Positions 33,163 through 40,357 of a stretch of DNA of 41,045 nt are shown here, one piece after another. Both the position numbers and the translations under genes were made by a program. The stretch spans positions 1 through 41,045 of the forward strand of contig DATJEN010000331.1 of assembly GCA_035496575.1 (NCBI GenBank), written 5' to 3'. The notes beneath the pieces were generated by a model. It was not told where the DNA came from. It did not search any database and worked only from the letters and a program-made list of their open reading frames with translations. Each line of letters starts with the position of its first letter. Within the stretch, counting starts at the first letter, position 1. The stretch is from PALSA-1355 sp035496575. Lineage in GTDB: Bacteria; Planctomycetota; Planctomycetia; Pirellulales; PALSA-1355.

Positions 33163-34194
33163 TCAGGCGTGGGCGGGCGCATCGCCCCCTGCCAACTCGC
33201 CGATGGCGGCTTCGGCGGCCTCGGCCGTCTCGACATTCTCCAGATAGGCGCCCATCTGGCGGAACTTTTCGTACCGCTTTTCGAGCAACTGGTCGACCGG
33301 CGTTCCGACGAGCTCGCGCAGGCACTTGAGCAAGTACATTTTCATGCGAGCCGCCATTTGATGGTGGTCGCGGTGGGCGCCGCCCAGAGGCTCCTCGATC
33401 ACGTCGTCCACGACTCGCATTTCGAGCAAATGCTTGGAGGTCATTTTGAGCGCCGCCGCCGCTTGCTCGGCAAAGGTGTGGCTTTTCCACAAGATGCCCG
33501 CACAGCCTTCGGGACTAATGACCGAGTAGTAAGCGTGCTCGAGCATGGCCACTTTGTCGCCCACGCCGATACCGAGCGCCCCGCCCGAACCCCCTTCGCC
33601 GATCACCACGCAAATGATGGGGGTCGGCAGGCGGGACATTTCGAACATGTTCTGCGCGATGACTTGCGCCTGGCCGCGTTCCTCCGCGCCGATGCCGGGA
33701 TATGCCCCCGGCGTGTCGATGAAGCAAATCACGGGCAAGCCGTACTTGGCTGCGAGCTTCATCTTGGCGAGTGCTTTGCGATAGCCCTCGGGGTGGGCGC
33801 AACCGTGGTAGCAGGCGATGCGCTCTTTGGTGGTCTTGCCTTTTTGATGGCCGACGACCAGCACCTTGTGGTGGTCGAGCTTGGCGAAGCCCGTCCGCAG
33901 CGCGCGATCGTCGCCGAAGAATTTGTCTCCGTGTAGCTCGACGAACTCGTCGAATACCAGGTCGACGTAGTCGGTGGTCATGGGGCGCTCACTGTGGCGA
34001 GCGACTTGCACCGTCTCCCAAGGCGCAAGATTGGAGTAGATGCGCTTCTTGGTTTCGGTCAGCTCGCGCTTCACGCGGCGGATTTCCTCGTGCAGCGTGT
34101 GATCGTTCTCGGCTGAAGCCTCGAGCTTTTGAACGCGGGATTCGAGCTCGTAGATCGGCCGCTCGAATGCCAACCGTTGATTGACCGTGGACAT
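33163..34194 (-). CDS. accA: Acetyl-CoA carboxylase carboxyltransferase subunit alpha
   Basis: About 343 residues. The N-terminal helical part with FERPIYELESRVQKLE, followed by GDRALRTGFAKLD, GCAHPEGYRKALAKM, FIDTPGAYPGIGAEERGQAQ and GEGGSGGALGIGVGDKVAMLEHAYYSVISPEGCA, which are the crotonase-fold oxyanion and biotin-binding loops of AccA. It transfers CO2 from carboxybiotin to acetyl-CoA with AccD, the first step of fatty acid synthesis. Its partners are not in the window. The ATG at 34194 (MSTVNQRLAFERP) is chosen; other in-frame ATGs lie at 34203 and nearby. Confidence 0.96.
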   Translation of the reverse strand: MSTVNQRLAFERPIYELESRVQKLEASAENDHTLHEEIRRVKRELTETKKRIYSNLAPWETVQVARHSERPMTTDYVDLVFDEFVELHGDKFFGDDRALRTGFAKLDHHKVLVVGHQKGKTTKERIACYHGCAHPEGYRKALAKMKLAAKYGLPVICFIDTPGAYPGIGAEERGQAQVIAQNMFEMSRLPTPIICVVIGEGGSGGALGIGVGDKVAMLEHAYYSVISPEGCAGILWKSHTFAEQAAAALKMTSKHLLEMRVVDDVIEEPLGGAHRDHHQMAARMKMYLLKCLRELVGTPVDQLLEKRYEKFRQMGAYLENVETAEAAEAAIGELAGGDAPAHA

Positions 34195-34303
34195 CTGGTT
34201 CATTCTCACTCTGTTGATGACGACAGCGGCGCCGTGCTAGCTGCACGGGCGCGCCGACGCGAAAACTTGGTTTGTGTACTGAATCGGACTGAGGTCGGCA
34301 ATC

Positions 34304-35167
34304 TCATTCGGCGGCCTGACGGGTCGCCACCGGGCGCACCTTGTAGACCGGGGTGCCGCGCAGTTCCCCCAAAAAATCGGCCATCGAGTCCGGCCGGTCT
34401 TCGGGCTTTTTTGCGAGTGTGCGTCGCACCAAATCCGCAAACCCGTCGCTCACGTTGCGATTGGCGGCTTGTATTGGCGGGACCGCGGCCCGCAAATGCT
34501 TGTTCAATAGATCGTTGGTACTGGTGCCCGTGTAGGGTGGCTTTCCGCCCAAGACTTCAAACACCATGCAGCCATAGCTGTAAATGTCGGAGCGGGGGTC
34601 CACCATCTGTCCGCGAATCTGCTCGGGGGACATATAGCTGCGCGTGCCCTGGATTTTGGATTTTCCGGCAAACAGGCGGGCCAGCCCCTTCTTGGGCCGC
34701 ACCGCCAGAGCGAAGTCGATCAGTTTGACGGTCCCATCGGTGCGCATCAGGTAATTGTCCGGTTTGCTATCGCGGTGAACCCAACCGCGAGAATGAAAAT
34801 AGGCCAGCCCTTCGGCGGACTTATGAATGAACTGCTCGGCTAATGGGGCAATCGCGTCCGCGCCCTGGTTGATGATTTGTTTTACGTTCGGAGACGCAAA
34901 CAGCTCCATTGCCAGATACACCGCGTCGCGATCGGAGCCAAAATTGTAAATCTTGATCACGTTCGGGTGTTCGAGTCCCGATCCCACCTGGCTCTCATGC
35001 TTTAAATAGCCAACTTCCTCACGATTCTTGACCGCATCGCCGGTCAACAGTTTGAGCGCAAGCCGTTCGGTCGTGAGATCGTTGATGACTTCCCAAACTT
35101 CGCAGGTCTTGCCCGAGCGAATCAGGTTGAGCAGCCGGAACGAGCCCACATAATCTTGTGCTGACAC
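34304..35167 (-). CDS. Serine/threonine protein kinase with altered DFG and Gly loop
   Basis: A 287-residue kinase domain without a membrane segment. Seen: the ATP-lysine in LALKLL (Lys39), HESQ (Glu58, helix C), HRDSKPDN (131-138, catalytic Asp133 and Lys135), DFALAV (Asp151; the usual DFG Gly is Ala), SPEQ in place of APE (180-183) and DIYSYGCMVFE. The Gly-rich loop is reduced to IRSGKTCEVWEV, one Gly of the usual three. The catalytic residues are intact, so it is probably active but unusual. It lies upstream of accA on the same strand with about 110 bases between. Confidence 0.88.
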   Translation of the reverse strand: MSAQDYVGSFRLLNLIRSGKTCEVWEVINDLTTERLALKLLTGDAVKNREEVGYLKHESQVGSGLEHPNVIKIYNFGSDRDAVYLAMELFASPNVKQIINQGADAIAPLAEQFIHKSAEGLAYFHSRGWVHRDSKPDNYLMRTDGTVKLIDFALAVRPKKGLARLFAGKSKIQGTRSYMSPEQIRGQMVDPRSDIYSYGCMVFEVLGGKPPYTGTSTNDLLNKHLRAAVPPIQAANRNVSDGFADLVRRTLAKKPEDRPDSMADFLGELRGTPVYKVRPVATRQAAE

Positions 35168-35378
35168 AGGGCCAACTCACTTGCGAGTAATCGAACGTAC
35201 GGGTGTACTCAGCCGGTCAGAAACGGTTCGGTCAGGTTGCGCCTGAGCCAATGCCGGATTTGCATTTCCCCGCTGGACACGCCCTGCCCCCAGGGCGCGT
35301 CACGATCTGGTCACATTTTACCAGCGCTTGCGGCGGGATTAAACGCATGATCGCATGGCCGAGCTTTGCGCCGACGTT

Positions 35379-36584
35379 CTAGCGGTTGGACGCGGCCGCT
35401 TCCACAATTTCCCTCTCCCTGGACTTTTTGGTCGCCAAGACGCGCTCATAAAGCGCGCGGATTTGGCGGGACATCGTTTCGTGCCGGAATTGGTCGGTGA
35501 AGCGGCGGCGTCCTTCCTCGCCCAATCGCCTGCTTAGTGCCGGATCGCGCGCGAGTGTCACGATCGCGCTGGTCAAGGGCTCGATCGATTGCGGCGGCAA
35601 CAGAAAGCCCGTTTCGTTGGCGATGACCACTTCCCGCGCTCCATCGATGTCGTAGCTGACCACGGGTTTGCCCGCCAGCAGCGCTTGAGGCAAAACGCGG
35701 GCGAGCCCCTCGCGCAGGCTGGCATGGACGACGAGGTCCATGGCCGAGATGTGGGCAGGAATTTCCTCGGGCGGGACGAGTCCCGCGAATTTGAAGTAAC
35801 TCGACAGTCCGCGGCTCTCGATTTGCGCGCGAATGGAGCCGGCCACGATTCCATCGCCCACGAACAAGAAGCGCACCTGCGGCGCGACGGCGATCACCTG
35901 CTCGGCGGCACGCACGACGTATTCATGTCCTTTGAGATGGAACAGCCGCGCGACTACTCCCACCACGATCTCGTCGTCGCGGTAAGCGAGGCGCTTGCGC
36001 GCCGAGGCGCGCAGCTCGCCGGCGGCGAGGAATGGCTCGACTTCGATGCCGCTGTAGATGGTGACGAACTTATCGCGCGGCGCCACCTTGGCGTTCACCA
36101 ACAACTGGGTCATGGCGTCGGCGACACTAATCAAGGCATCGCAGCGCTTGGCCGCATGGCGCTCACAAGCACGAAAAAGCGCGCGTGCCCCCCTGCTCTG
36201 ATAAGGATGAAATGGCGCGCCATGCACCGTGTGCACGATGGCGGGCACGCGCTCGGCGTGCGCGGCCAGGCGTCCCAAAAAGCCACCCTTGGCGCTGTGG
36301 GTGTGAACGACCTCGGGTTGAAACCGCCGGATGGCACGCCGCAGCTCGAAATAGGTTCGCGCATCGCGAACGGGATGAATCGGCCGTACGAGCGACGGGA
36401 TTTCGACAATGCGAATCCCACTGCGCTTGGCGCGCTCGAGCAAGCTGCCTTCCGGTCCCTGCGTCGGACCGGTGACCAGCAGCACGTCGTCGCCGAAATC
36501 GCGCGACAGATCTTCGCACGTCAGCACGGTGTTCTCCTGGGCCCCGCCCAGGATCAGTCGGGTTATCACATGAGCGATGCGCAT
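35379..36584 (-). CDS. GT4-family glycosyltransferase
   Basis: A 401-residue GT-B enzyme. The N-terminal MRIAHVITRLILGGAQENT and VVHTHSAKGGFLGRLAA match GT4; the donor-binding C-terminal half has VARLFHLKGHEYVVRA, FLFVGDG, FKFAGLVPPEEIPAHISAMDLVVHASLREGLARVLPQALLAGKPVVSYDIDGAREVV, with the E-x7-E nucleotide-sugar motif (EGLARVLPQ). It adds a sugar to a glycan such as exopolysaccharide or lipid carrier; sugar and acceptor unknown. It follows truA by 36 bases on the same strand, so asd-truA-GT4 may be one unit. Confidence 0.88.
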   Translation of the reverse strand: MRIAHVITRLILGGAQENTVLTCEDLSRDFGDDVLLVTGPTQGPEGSLLERAKRSGIRIVEIPSLVRPIHPVRDARTYFELRRAIRRFQPEVVHTHSAKGGFLGRLAAHAERVPAIVHTVHGAPFHPYQSRGARALFRACERHAAKRCDALISVADAMTQLLVNAKVAPRDKFVTIYSGIEVEPFLAAGELRASARKRLAYRDDEIVVGVVARLFHLKGHEYVVRAAEQVIAVAPQVRFLFVGDGIVAGSIRAQIESRGLSSYFKFAGLVPPEEIPAHISAMDLVVHASLREGLARVLPQALLAGKPVVSYDIDGAREVVIANETGFLLPPQSIEPLTSAIVTLARDPALSRRLGEEGRRRFTDQFRHETMSRQIRALYERVLATKKSREREIVEAAASNR

Positions 36585-36620
36585 GAAGTCGTTGTCCGCG
36601 GCCGGCCAACCATCGACCTG

Positions 36621-37367
36621 CTAATAATTGACGCGCACCAGGAACAGCCCCTGCGGCGGCGCGGTCTGCCCGGCTTGTTTTCGATCGCGCGCGGCGAGCA
36701 CTTGCGCGGGCCAGGCCTCGTCGCGCTCGCCGCGTCCCACTTCCACCAGCGTACCTACGATCGAGCGGACCATGTTATAGAGAAAGCCATCGGCTTCGAT
36801 TTCCAGGTCGAGGCGGCCGGCCCCCCTGCCCTGCCCTCGCTTGACGCCGATGTAAAACACCGTGCGCACGCTCGACTCGCGCGGCGATCCGCTGGTTTCG
36901 AAGCTGCTGAAGTCGTGTGTGCCGAGCAGGGTCTGCGCCGCGCGGTGCATGGCCGCCTCGTCGAGCGGGGCGCGGTAGTGCCACACATAGGGTCGCGCGA
37001 ACACGCCTCGCACCGGCCCATCTTCGAGCTGGTAGCGATATCTCTTGCTGCGGGCACTGCGGCGGGCGTGAAAATCGTCGGCCGCGTGGCTCGCTTCCAG
37101 GACTGCCATGTCGCGCGGCAACTCGGCATTCAAAGCCCGCTGCAAAACGTCGGGCGCGAGCCGCGTCTCGCTGCGAAAGCTGACGACCTGCCCTTCGGCG
37201 TGCACCCCGGCATCGGTGCGGCCACTGCCGGCCACGCGCAGGCTCTCGCCCGTGATGCGCGCGAGTGCCGCTTCGAGCGTGCCTTGCAACGTAACGTGCC
37301 CTTGCTGGGCTTGCCATCCGGAGTAGTTCGTGCCGTCATACGCGAGCACGAGTTTGAACGTCCGCAT
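36621..37367 (-). CDS. truA: tRNA pseudouridine(38-40) synthase
   Basis: About 248 residues from the ATG at 37367 (MRTFKLVLAYDGTNYSGWQ). The catalytic aspartate lies in GRTDAGVHA (Asp52); KRYRYQL and FLYNMVRSIVGTLVEVG are other TruA motifs. It isomerises uridines 38-40 in the anticodon stem of many tRNAs. The frame is open to 37499, but the extra residues overlap asd and lack conservation. Only 20 bases separate it from the asd stop codon. Two overlapping GGGCAGGG octamers lie within the gene (36824-36836). Confidence 0.95.
   Translation of the reverse strand: MRTFKLVLAYDGTNYSGWQAQQGHVTLQGTLEAALARITGESLRVAGSGRTDAGVHAEGQVVSFRSETRLAPDVLQRALNAELPRDMAVLEASHAADDFHARRSARSKRYRYQLEDGPVRGVFARPYVWHYRAPLDEAAMHRAAQTLLGTHDFSSFETSGSPRESSVRTVFYIGVKRGQGRGAGRLDLEIEADGFLYNMVRSIVGTLVEVGRGERDEAWPAQVLAARDRKQAGQTAPPQGLFLVRVNY
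36823..36836 (-). repeat. CAGGGCAGGGG repeat, reverse orientation, two octamers
   Basis: Exact 11-mer on the - strand within truA; GGGCAGGG occurs twice (36824-36831, 36829-36836). Confidence 0.8.
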
Positions 37368-37387
37368 GGCACACGCCAGCACGCGCT

Positions 37388-38440
37388 TTAGCGGCTGGCC
37401 AAGGCTGGCGCGGGCTTGCGCGTTCCTTTGCGGACCAGCAACTCGGCTATCTGCACGGCATTCGTTGCGGCGCCCTTGCGCAGATTGTCGCTGACACACC
37501 AGAACGCCAGGCCGTTGGGGCTGGAAAGATCCTCGCGAATGCGGCCCACGAAGACTTCGTCGCGGCGGTCGCAGTTGGAAGGCATGGGATAGCTCTTGGC
37601 CGACAGGTCATCGACGACCACGATGCTCGGCGCCGCTGCAAACAAACGACGCGCGTCTTCGACGGTCAGCTTCTTTTCCGTCTCCACCAGAATGCTTTCG
37701 CTATGGCAGTTTTCGACGGGAACGCGCACGCAAGTCGGACAGACCAGAATCGACTCATCGCCGATGATCTTGCGGGTCTCGTACACCATCTTCATTTCTT
37801 CAGACGTGTAGCCCTGCTCTTTGTGCGACCCGATTTGCGGGATGAGGTTGAAAGCGATGGGGTGAGCAAAGGCGCGCGGCTGAAACGGTTGCTTGTCGAC
37901 GGCAGCCCGCGTGGATTCGGCCAGCTCCTGACTGCCAGATAGGCCCATGCCGCTGGTGGCCTGGTAGGTGCTGACCACCACGCGCTTGATGCGCGCCGCA
38001 TCGTGCAACGGCTTCATCGCCACGACTAATTGGGTCGTCGAGCAGTTCGGACTGGCAATGATTCCTTGGTGCTGCTCGACGGCGTCGGGATTCACCTCGG
38101 GAATGACCAGCGGCACTTTGGGGTCCATGCGCCAGTAGCCGCTTTCATCCACGACCAGGCAGCCGCGTTCCACCGCCCAAGGGGCAAAATCGCGGGCAGT
38201 TTCGTCCGGCGTGCTGCCGATCGCCAGGTCCACTCCCTCGAACGACTCGGGCGTTAGCTCCTCGACGGGATGCTCGCGTCCGGCAAAGCGAATCGTCTTG
38301 CCCACCGAGCGGCGCGACGCCAGAAACTTGATGCGCCCGAATGGGAATCGCCGCTCCTCGAGCAATTGGCAAATGATCGTTCCAACGGCTCCGGTGGCGC
38401 CGACGACGGCCACGGTCTCGAACACGCGCGGGTTTCCCAT
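37388..38440 (-). CDS. asd: Aspartate-semialdehyde dehydrogenase
   Basis: About 350 residues. NADP-binding VAVVGATGAVG (10-20), the catalytic Cys133 in ASPNCSTTQ, YQATSGMG, and the later HEQGY-type segment IGSHKEQGYTSEEMKM. It reduces aspartyl-4-phosphate on the route to diaminopimelate, lysine, threonine and methionine; dapF elsewhere in the window uses its product line. The ATG at 38440 is preceded by AGGA 8 bases upstream; the frame is open to 38530, which would include the promoter region. Likely cotranscribed with truA. Confidence 0.95.
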   Translation of the reverse strand: MGNPRVFETVAVVGATGAVGTIICQLLEERRFPFGRIKFLASRRSVGKTIRFAGREHPVEELTPESFEGVDLAIGSTPDETARDFAPWAVERGCLVVDESGYWRMDPKVPLVIPEVNPDAVEQHQGIIASPNCSTTQLVVAMKPLHDAARIKRVVVSTYQATSGMGLSGSQELAESTRAAVDKQPFQPRAFAHPIAFNLIPQIGSHKEQGYTSEEMKMVYETRKIIGDESILVCPTCVRVPVENCHSESILVETEKKLTVEDARRLFAAAPSIVVVDDLSAKSYPMPSNCDRRDEVFVGRIREDLSSPNGLAFWCVSDNLRKGAATNAVQIAELLVRKGTRKPAPALASR

Positions 38441-38507
38441 TTTTTGTCCTGGAGAAGCTGAGCTGGGCTTTTCTGAACGGAAAGGCTCGCCAGCGGCGTA
38501 ACACGTT

Positions 38508-38535
38508 AGTATACGTGCCACCTGGGACAATTCAA
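38508..38535 (-). promoter_or_regulatory. Predicted promoter of asd-truA
   Basis: On the - strand TTGAAT (38535-38530) and TATACT (38513-38508) are separated by 16 bases; 4 and 5 of 6 bases match consensus. Transcription would start near 38501, about 60 bases before the asd ATG. Confidence 0.55.
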
Positions 38536-38561
38536 CGCGAGTACAGGTTCGCGCGACTTGC

Positions 38562-39575
38562 TTAGCGTTTGGCCGGCGAAGCCGATGGCCGATTGGAGCG
38601 GAGTGCGGATTGTTTGGCGGTCCGCTCGTCGTCCCCTGCCCTGCCCTGGCGGCGCGGTGGAATCACGGCGCGGACGAATTCCGACGGCACGAATGCCAGG
38701 TTCGCGATCAGCATCACCAGCCCGAACGTCACCATGCCCAGACAAATGGCGATGCCCATGTGCAAGGGAATTGCCAACAGCAACATGACAGGCCGAGTCA
38801 CGCGCGGCCAGATGAGCGCGCAGTAGAAGATTTCCCAGTACACGGTGACGTGCGTCATCAGATTGATCAGGCGCGGCCAATCGGCCAACCAGGTCATGTC
38901 GAGCGACTGATATTCCATATTGCCCAGCGCCATCCACATCGCCGTGCCATCCCACCAGGCGGGACCCGTGAGCTTGGCGGTGCCGGCGAAGAGATAGATG
39001 ATGCACAGGTGAATCTGGATCAGCCGAATCGCCAGGTTGGCGGTCCACAGCGGCGGAGACTCCGCGGGATTGCCCGCCCGCCGCTTGAGCCAATGATCGA
39101 CGGAGTAGGCAGCTCCGGACGGCCCCACGGCCAGGTAGATCGCGAGCATGGCGTTGATCTGATCGAGTCCAAACAGCGCCCCGGGCACTCGATGGATGTA
39201 AGCCAGGGTGGCGACCGCTGACAGAATGCTGGTTACCCGCGTGAAGAGGCCGATGGTAAACAGCGCGAACACGACGAGCGCCAGTAAATGCACGGACCAC
39301 AAGGCTACGGGTGAATTGCCAAACCACCACAAGTAAGTCCACGAGAAGCTGTCGACTTGCAAGGCGTCGAGAGTCGCGCGCGGCAGCCAAGACTTATCGC
39401 CGAAGAAGGCCTGCAGGTCGAGGCTCCACACCAGGTGTGTGTAGACGAGCATGGCTCCGGCGCAAATGCGCACCAGGCACAGGGTCGCGGGGTCGGCAGG
39501 ACGAAACCAGAATTGGTTCCAGAGGGCGACCACTTCGGCCCACCAAGCGCGTATGTATCTGGCCGCGGAAGTCAT
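38562..39575 (-). CDS. HTTM-domain membrane protein (vitamin K-dependent carboxylase-like)
   Basis: A 337-residue protein with about seven helices. Start of the HTTM fold: FWFRPADPATLCLVRICAGAMLVYTHLVW; later GLFTRVTSILSAVATLAYIHRVPGALFGLDQINAMLAIYLAVGPSGAAYSVD and QIHLCIIYLFAGTAKLTGPAWWDGTAMWMAL, which are typical. HTTM proteins are the bacterial relatives of gamma-glutamyl carboxylase, but most lack a known reaction. Its start codon overlaps the stop of the gene before it by 4 bases, so the two act or are at least made together. The C-terminal tail is Arg-rich. Confidence 0.88.
   Translation of the reverse strand: MTSAARYIRAWWAEVVALWNQFWFRPADPATLCLVRICAGAMLVYTHLVWSLDLQAFFGDKSWLPRATLDALQVDSFSWTYLWWFGNSPVALWSVHLLALVVFALFTIGLFTRVTSILSAVATLAYIHRVPGALFGLDQINAMLAIYLAVGPSGAAYSVDHWLKRRAGNPAESPPLWTANLAIRLIQIHLCIIYLFAGTAKLTGPAWWDGTAMWMALGNMEYQSLDMTWLADWPRLINLMTHVTVYWEIFYCALIWPRVTRPVMLLLAIPLHMGIAICLGMVTFGLVMLIANLAFVPSEFVRAVIPPRRQGRAGDDERTAKQSALRSNRPSASPAKR
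38633..38646 (-). repeat. CAGGGCAGGGG repeat, reverse orientation, two octamers
   Basis: Exact 11-mer on the - strand within the 3' end of the HTTM gene; GGGCAGGG twice (38634-38641, 38639-38646). Confidence 0.8.
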
Positions 39576-40162
39576 GGCGTATCGCGCGTGAAGACGCCCA
39601 GTGGTTGTTCTTGATACAGCGCCTTGTCCGAAAGCTGCATGCCGCGGCGAACCTCTTCGGGGCGGGGCACAAAGTGCCGCCGCAAAAAAAGCCGCACGGT
39701 CTTGGCGTGGTGCGCCGCGATCAGATGCTCGGCATATCCGCGCGCGACGGCCCCGCCACGATCGCCAGGGAGGTTTGGATTGTTGAGCGTGCTGGCAAAT
39801 TCACTCAACATGAAATAGCGGTGATACAACAAGCGCGGAACGTGCTCGCGCTTATCCGGAAATGTGCCCGTCTCAAGCGTGCCATCGTCGAGCGTGGCTT
39901 CGAAGCGCACCAGGTGGCTGGGGCCAGGCTCTGGCGCGAAAAATCGATAACCATTCGCGAGCGCGAAGACTTCGAGGTACGGCCGCAGGGCGCGGGCGGC
40001 ACTGGCTGAGAGCTCAGAGTTTTGCGGGGGGAGCGCCCAAGGGCCAACGAACACGGCGAAAACATGCAATGCGACGAGCACGCTGACGACCGCGCGCACC
40101 CGGCGGCTCGGCAATGCGGCGGCTGGCGCGGGAGCGGACAAGTTCTGATCGTGGCTGCGCAT
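39572..40162 (-). CDS. Membrane-anchored partner of the HTTM protein, unknown function
   Basis: A 196-residue protein. One membrane segment (about residues 24-45, VSVLVALHVFAVFVGPWALPP) is followed by a soluble part with EVFALANGYRFFAPEPGPSHLVRFEATLDDG, seen in small proteins that sit beside HTTM genes. The rest (YHRYFMLSEFASTL, YAEHLIAAHHAKTVRLFLRRHFVPRPEE) is helical with several His residues. Coupled to the HTTM gene by a 4-base ATGA overlap. Role unknown. Confidence 0.75.
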   Translation of the reverse strand: MRSHDQNLSAPAPAAALPSRRVRAVVSVLVALHVFAVFVGPWALPPQNSELSASAARALRPYLEVFALANGYRFFAPEPGPSHLVRFEATLDDGTLETGTFPDKREHVPRLLYHRYFMLSEFASTLNNPNLPGDRGGAVARGYAEHLIAAHHAKTVRLFLRRHFVPRPEEVRRGMQLSDKALYQEQPLGVFTRDTP

Positions 40163-40258
40163 GGATGTATGGGTAGAGAATGAAGACCCTGCAGGTCAAG
40201 AGCGTTCGATTGCCCCCTTTTGACTTGGATTTGTGGCCCTGCCGCCCCGGTTGGTACT

Positions 40259-40269
40259 CCCCTGCCCTG
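40259..40269 (-). repeat. CAGGGCAGGGG repeat, reverse orientation
   Basis: Exact 11-mer on the - strand, between the HTTM partner gene and the terminator of the TIGR03000 gene. Confidence 0.8.
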
Positions 40270-40290
40270 CCTTCGAAAGACACCGCGCAA

Positions 40291-40331
40291 ATAAAAAAGC
40301 CTTTCCGCCGGACGAACCAGCGGAAAGGCTT
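40291..40331 (-). terminator. Intrinsic terminator after the TIGR03000 gene
   Basis: On the - strand AAGCCTTTCCGC (40331-40320) pairs with GCGGAAAGGCTT (40308-40297) around an 11-base loop, a perfect 12-base stem, followed by TTTTAT. It lies about 27 bases past the stop codon. Confidence 0.93.
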
Positions 40332-40357
40332 CGCTAAACCGGAATGAACTTAGACGT

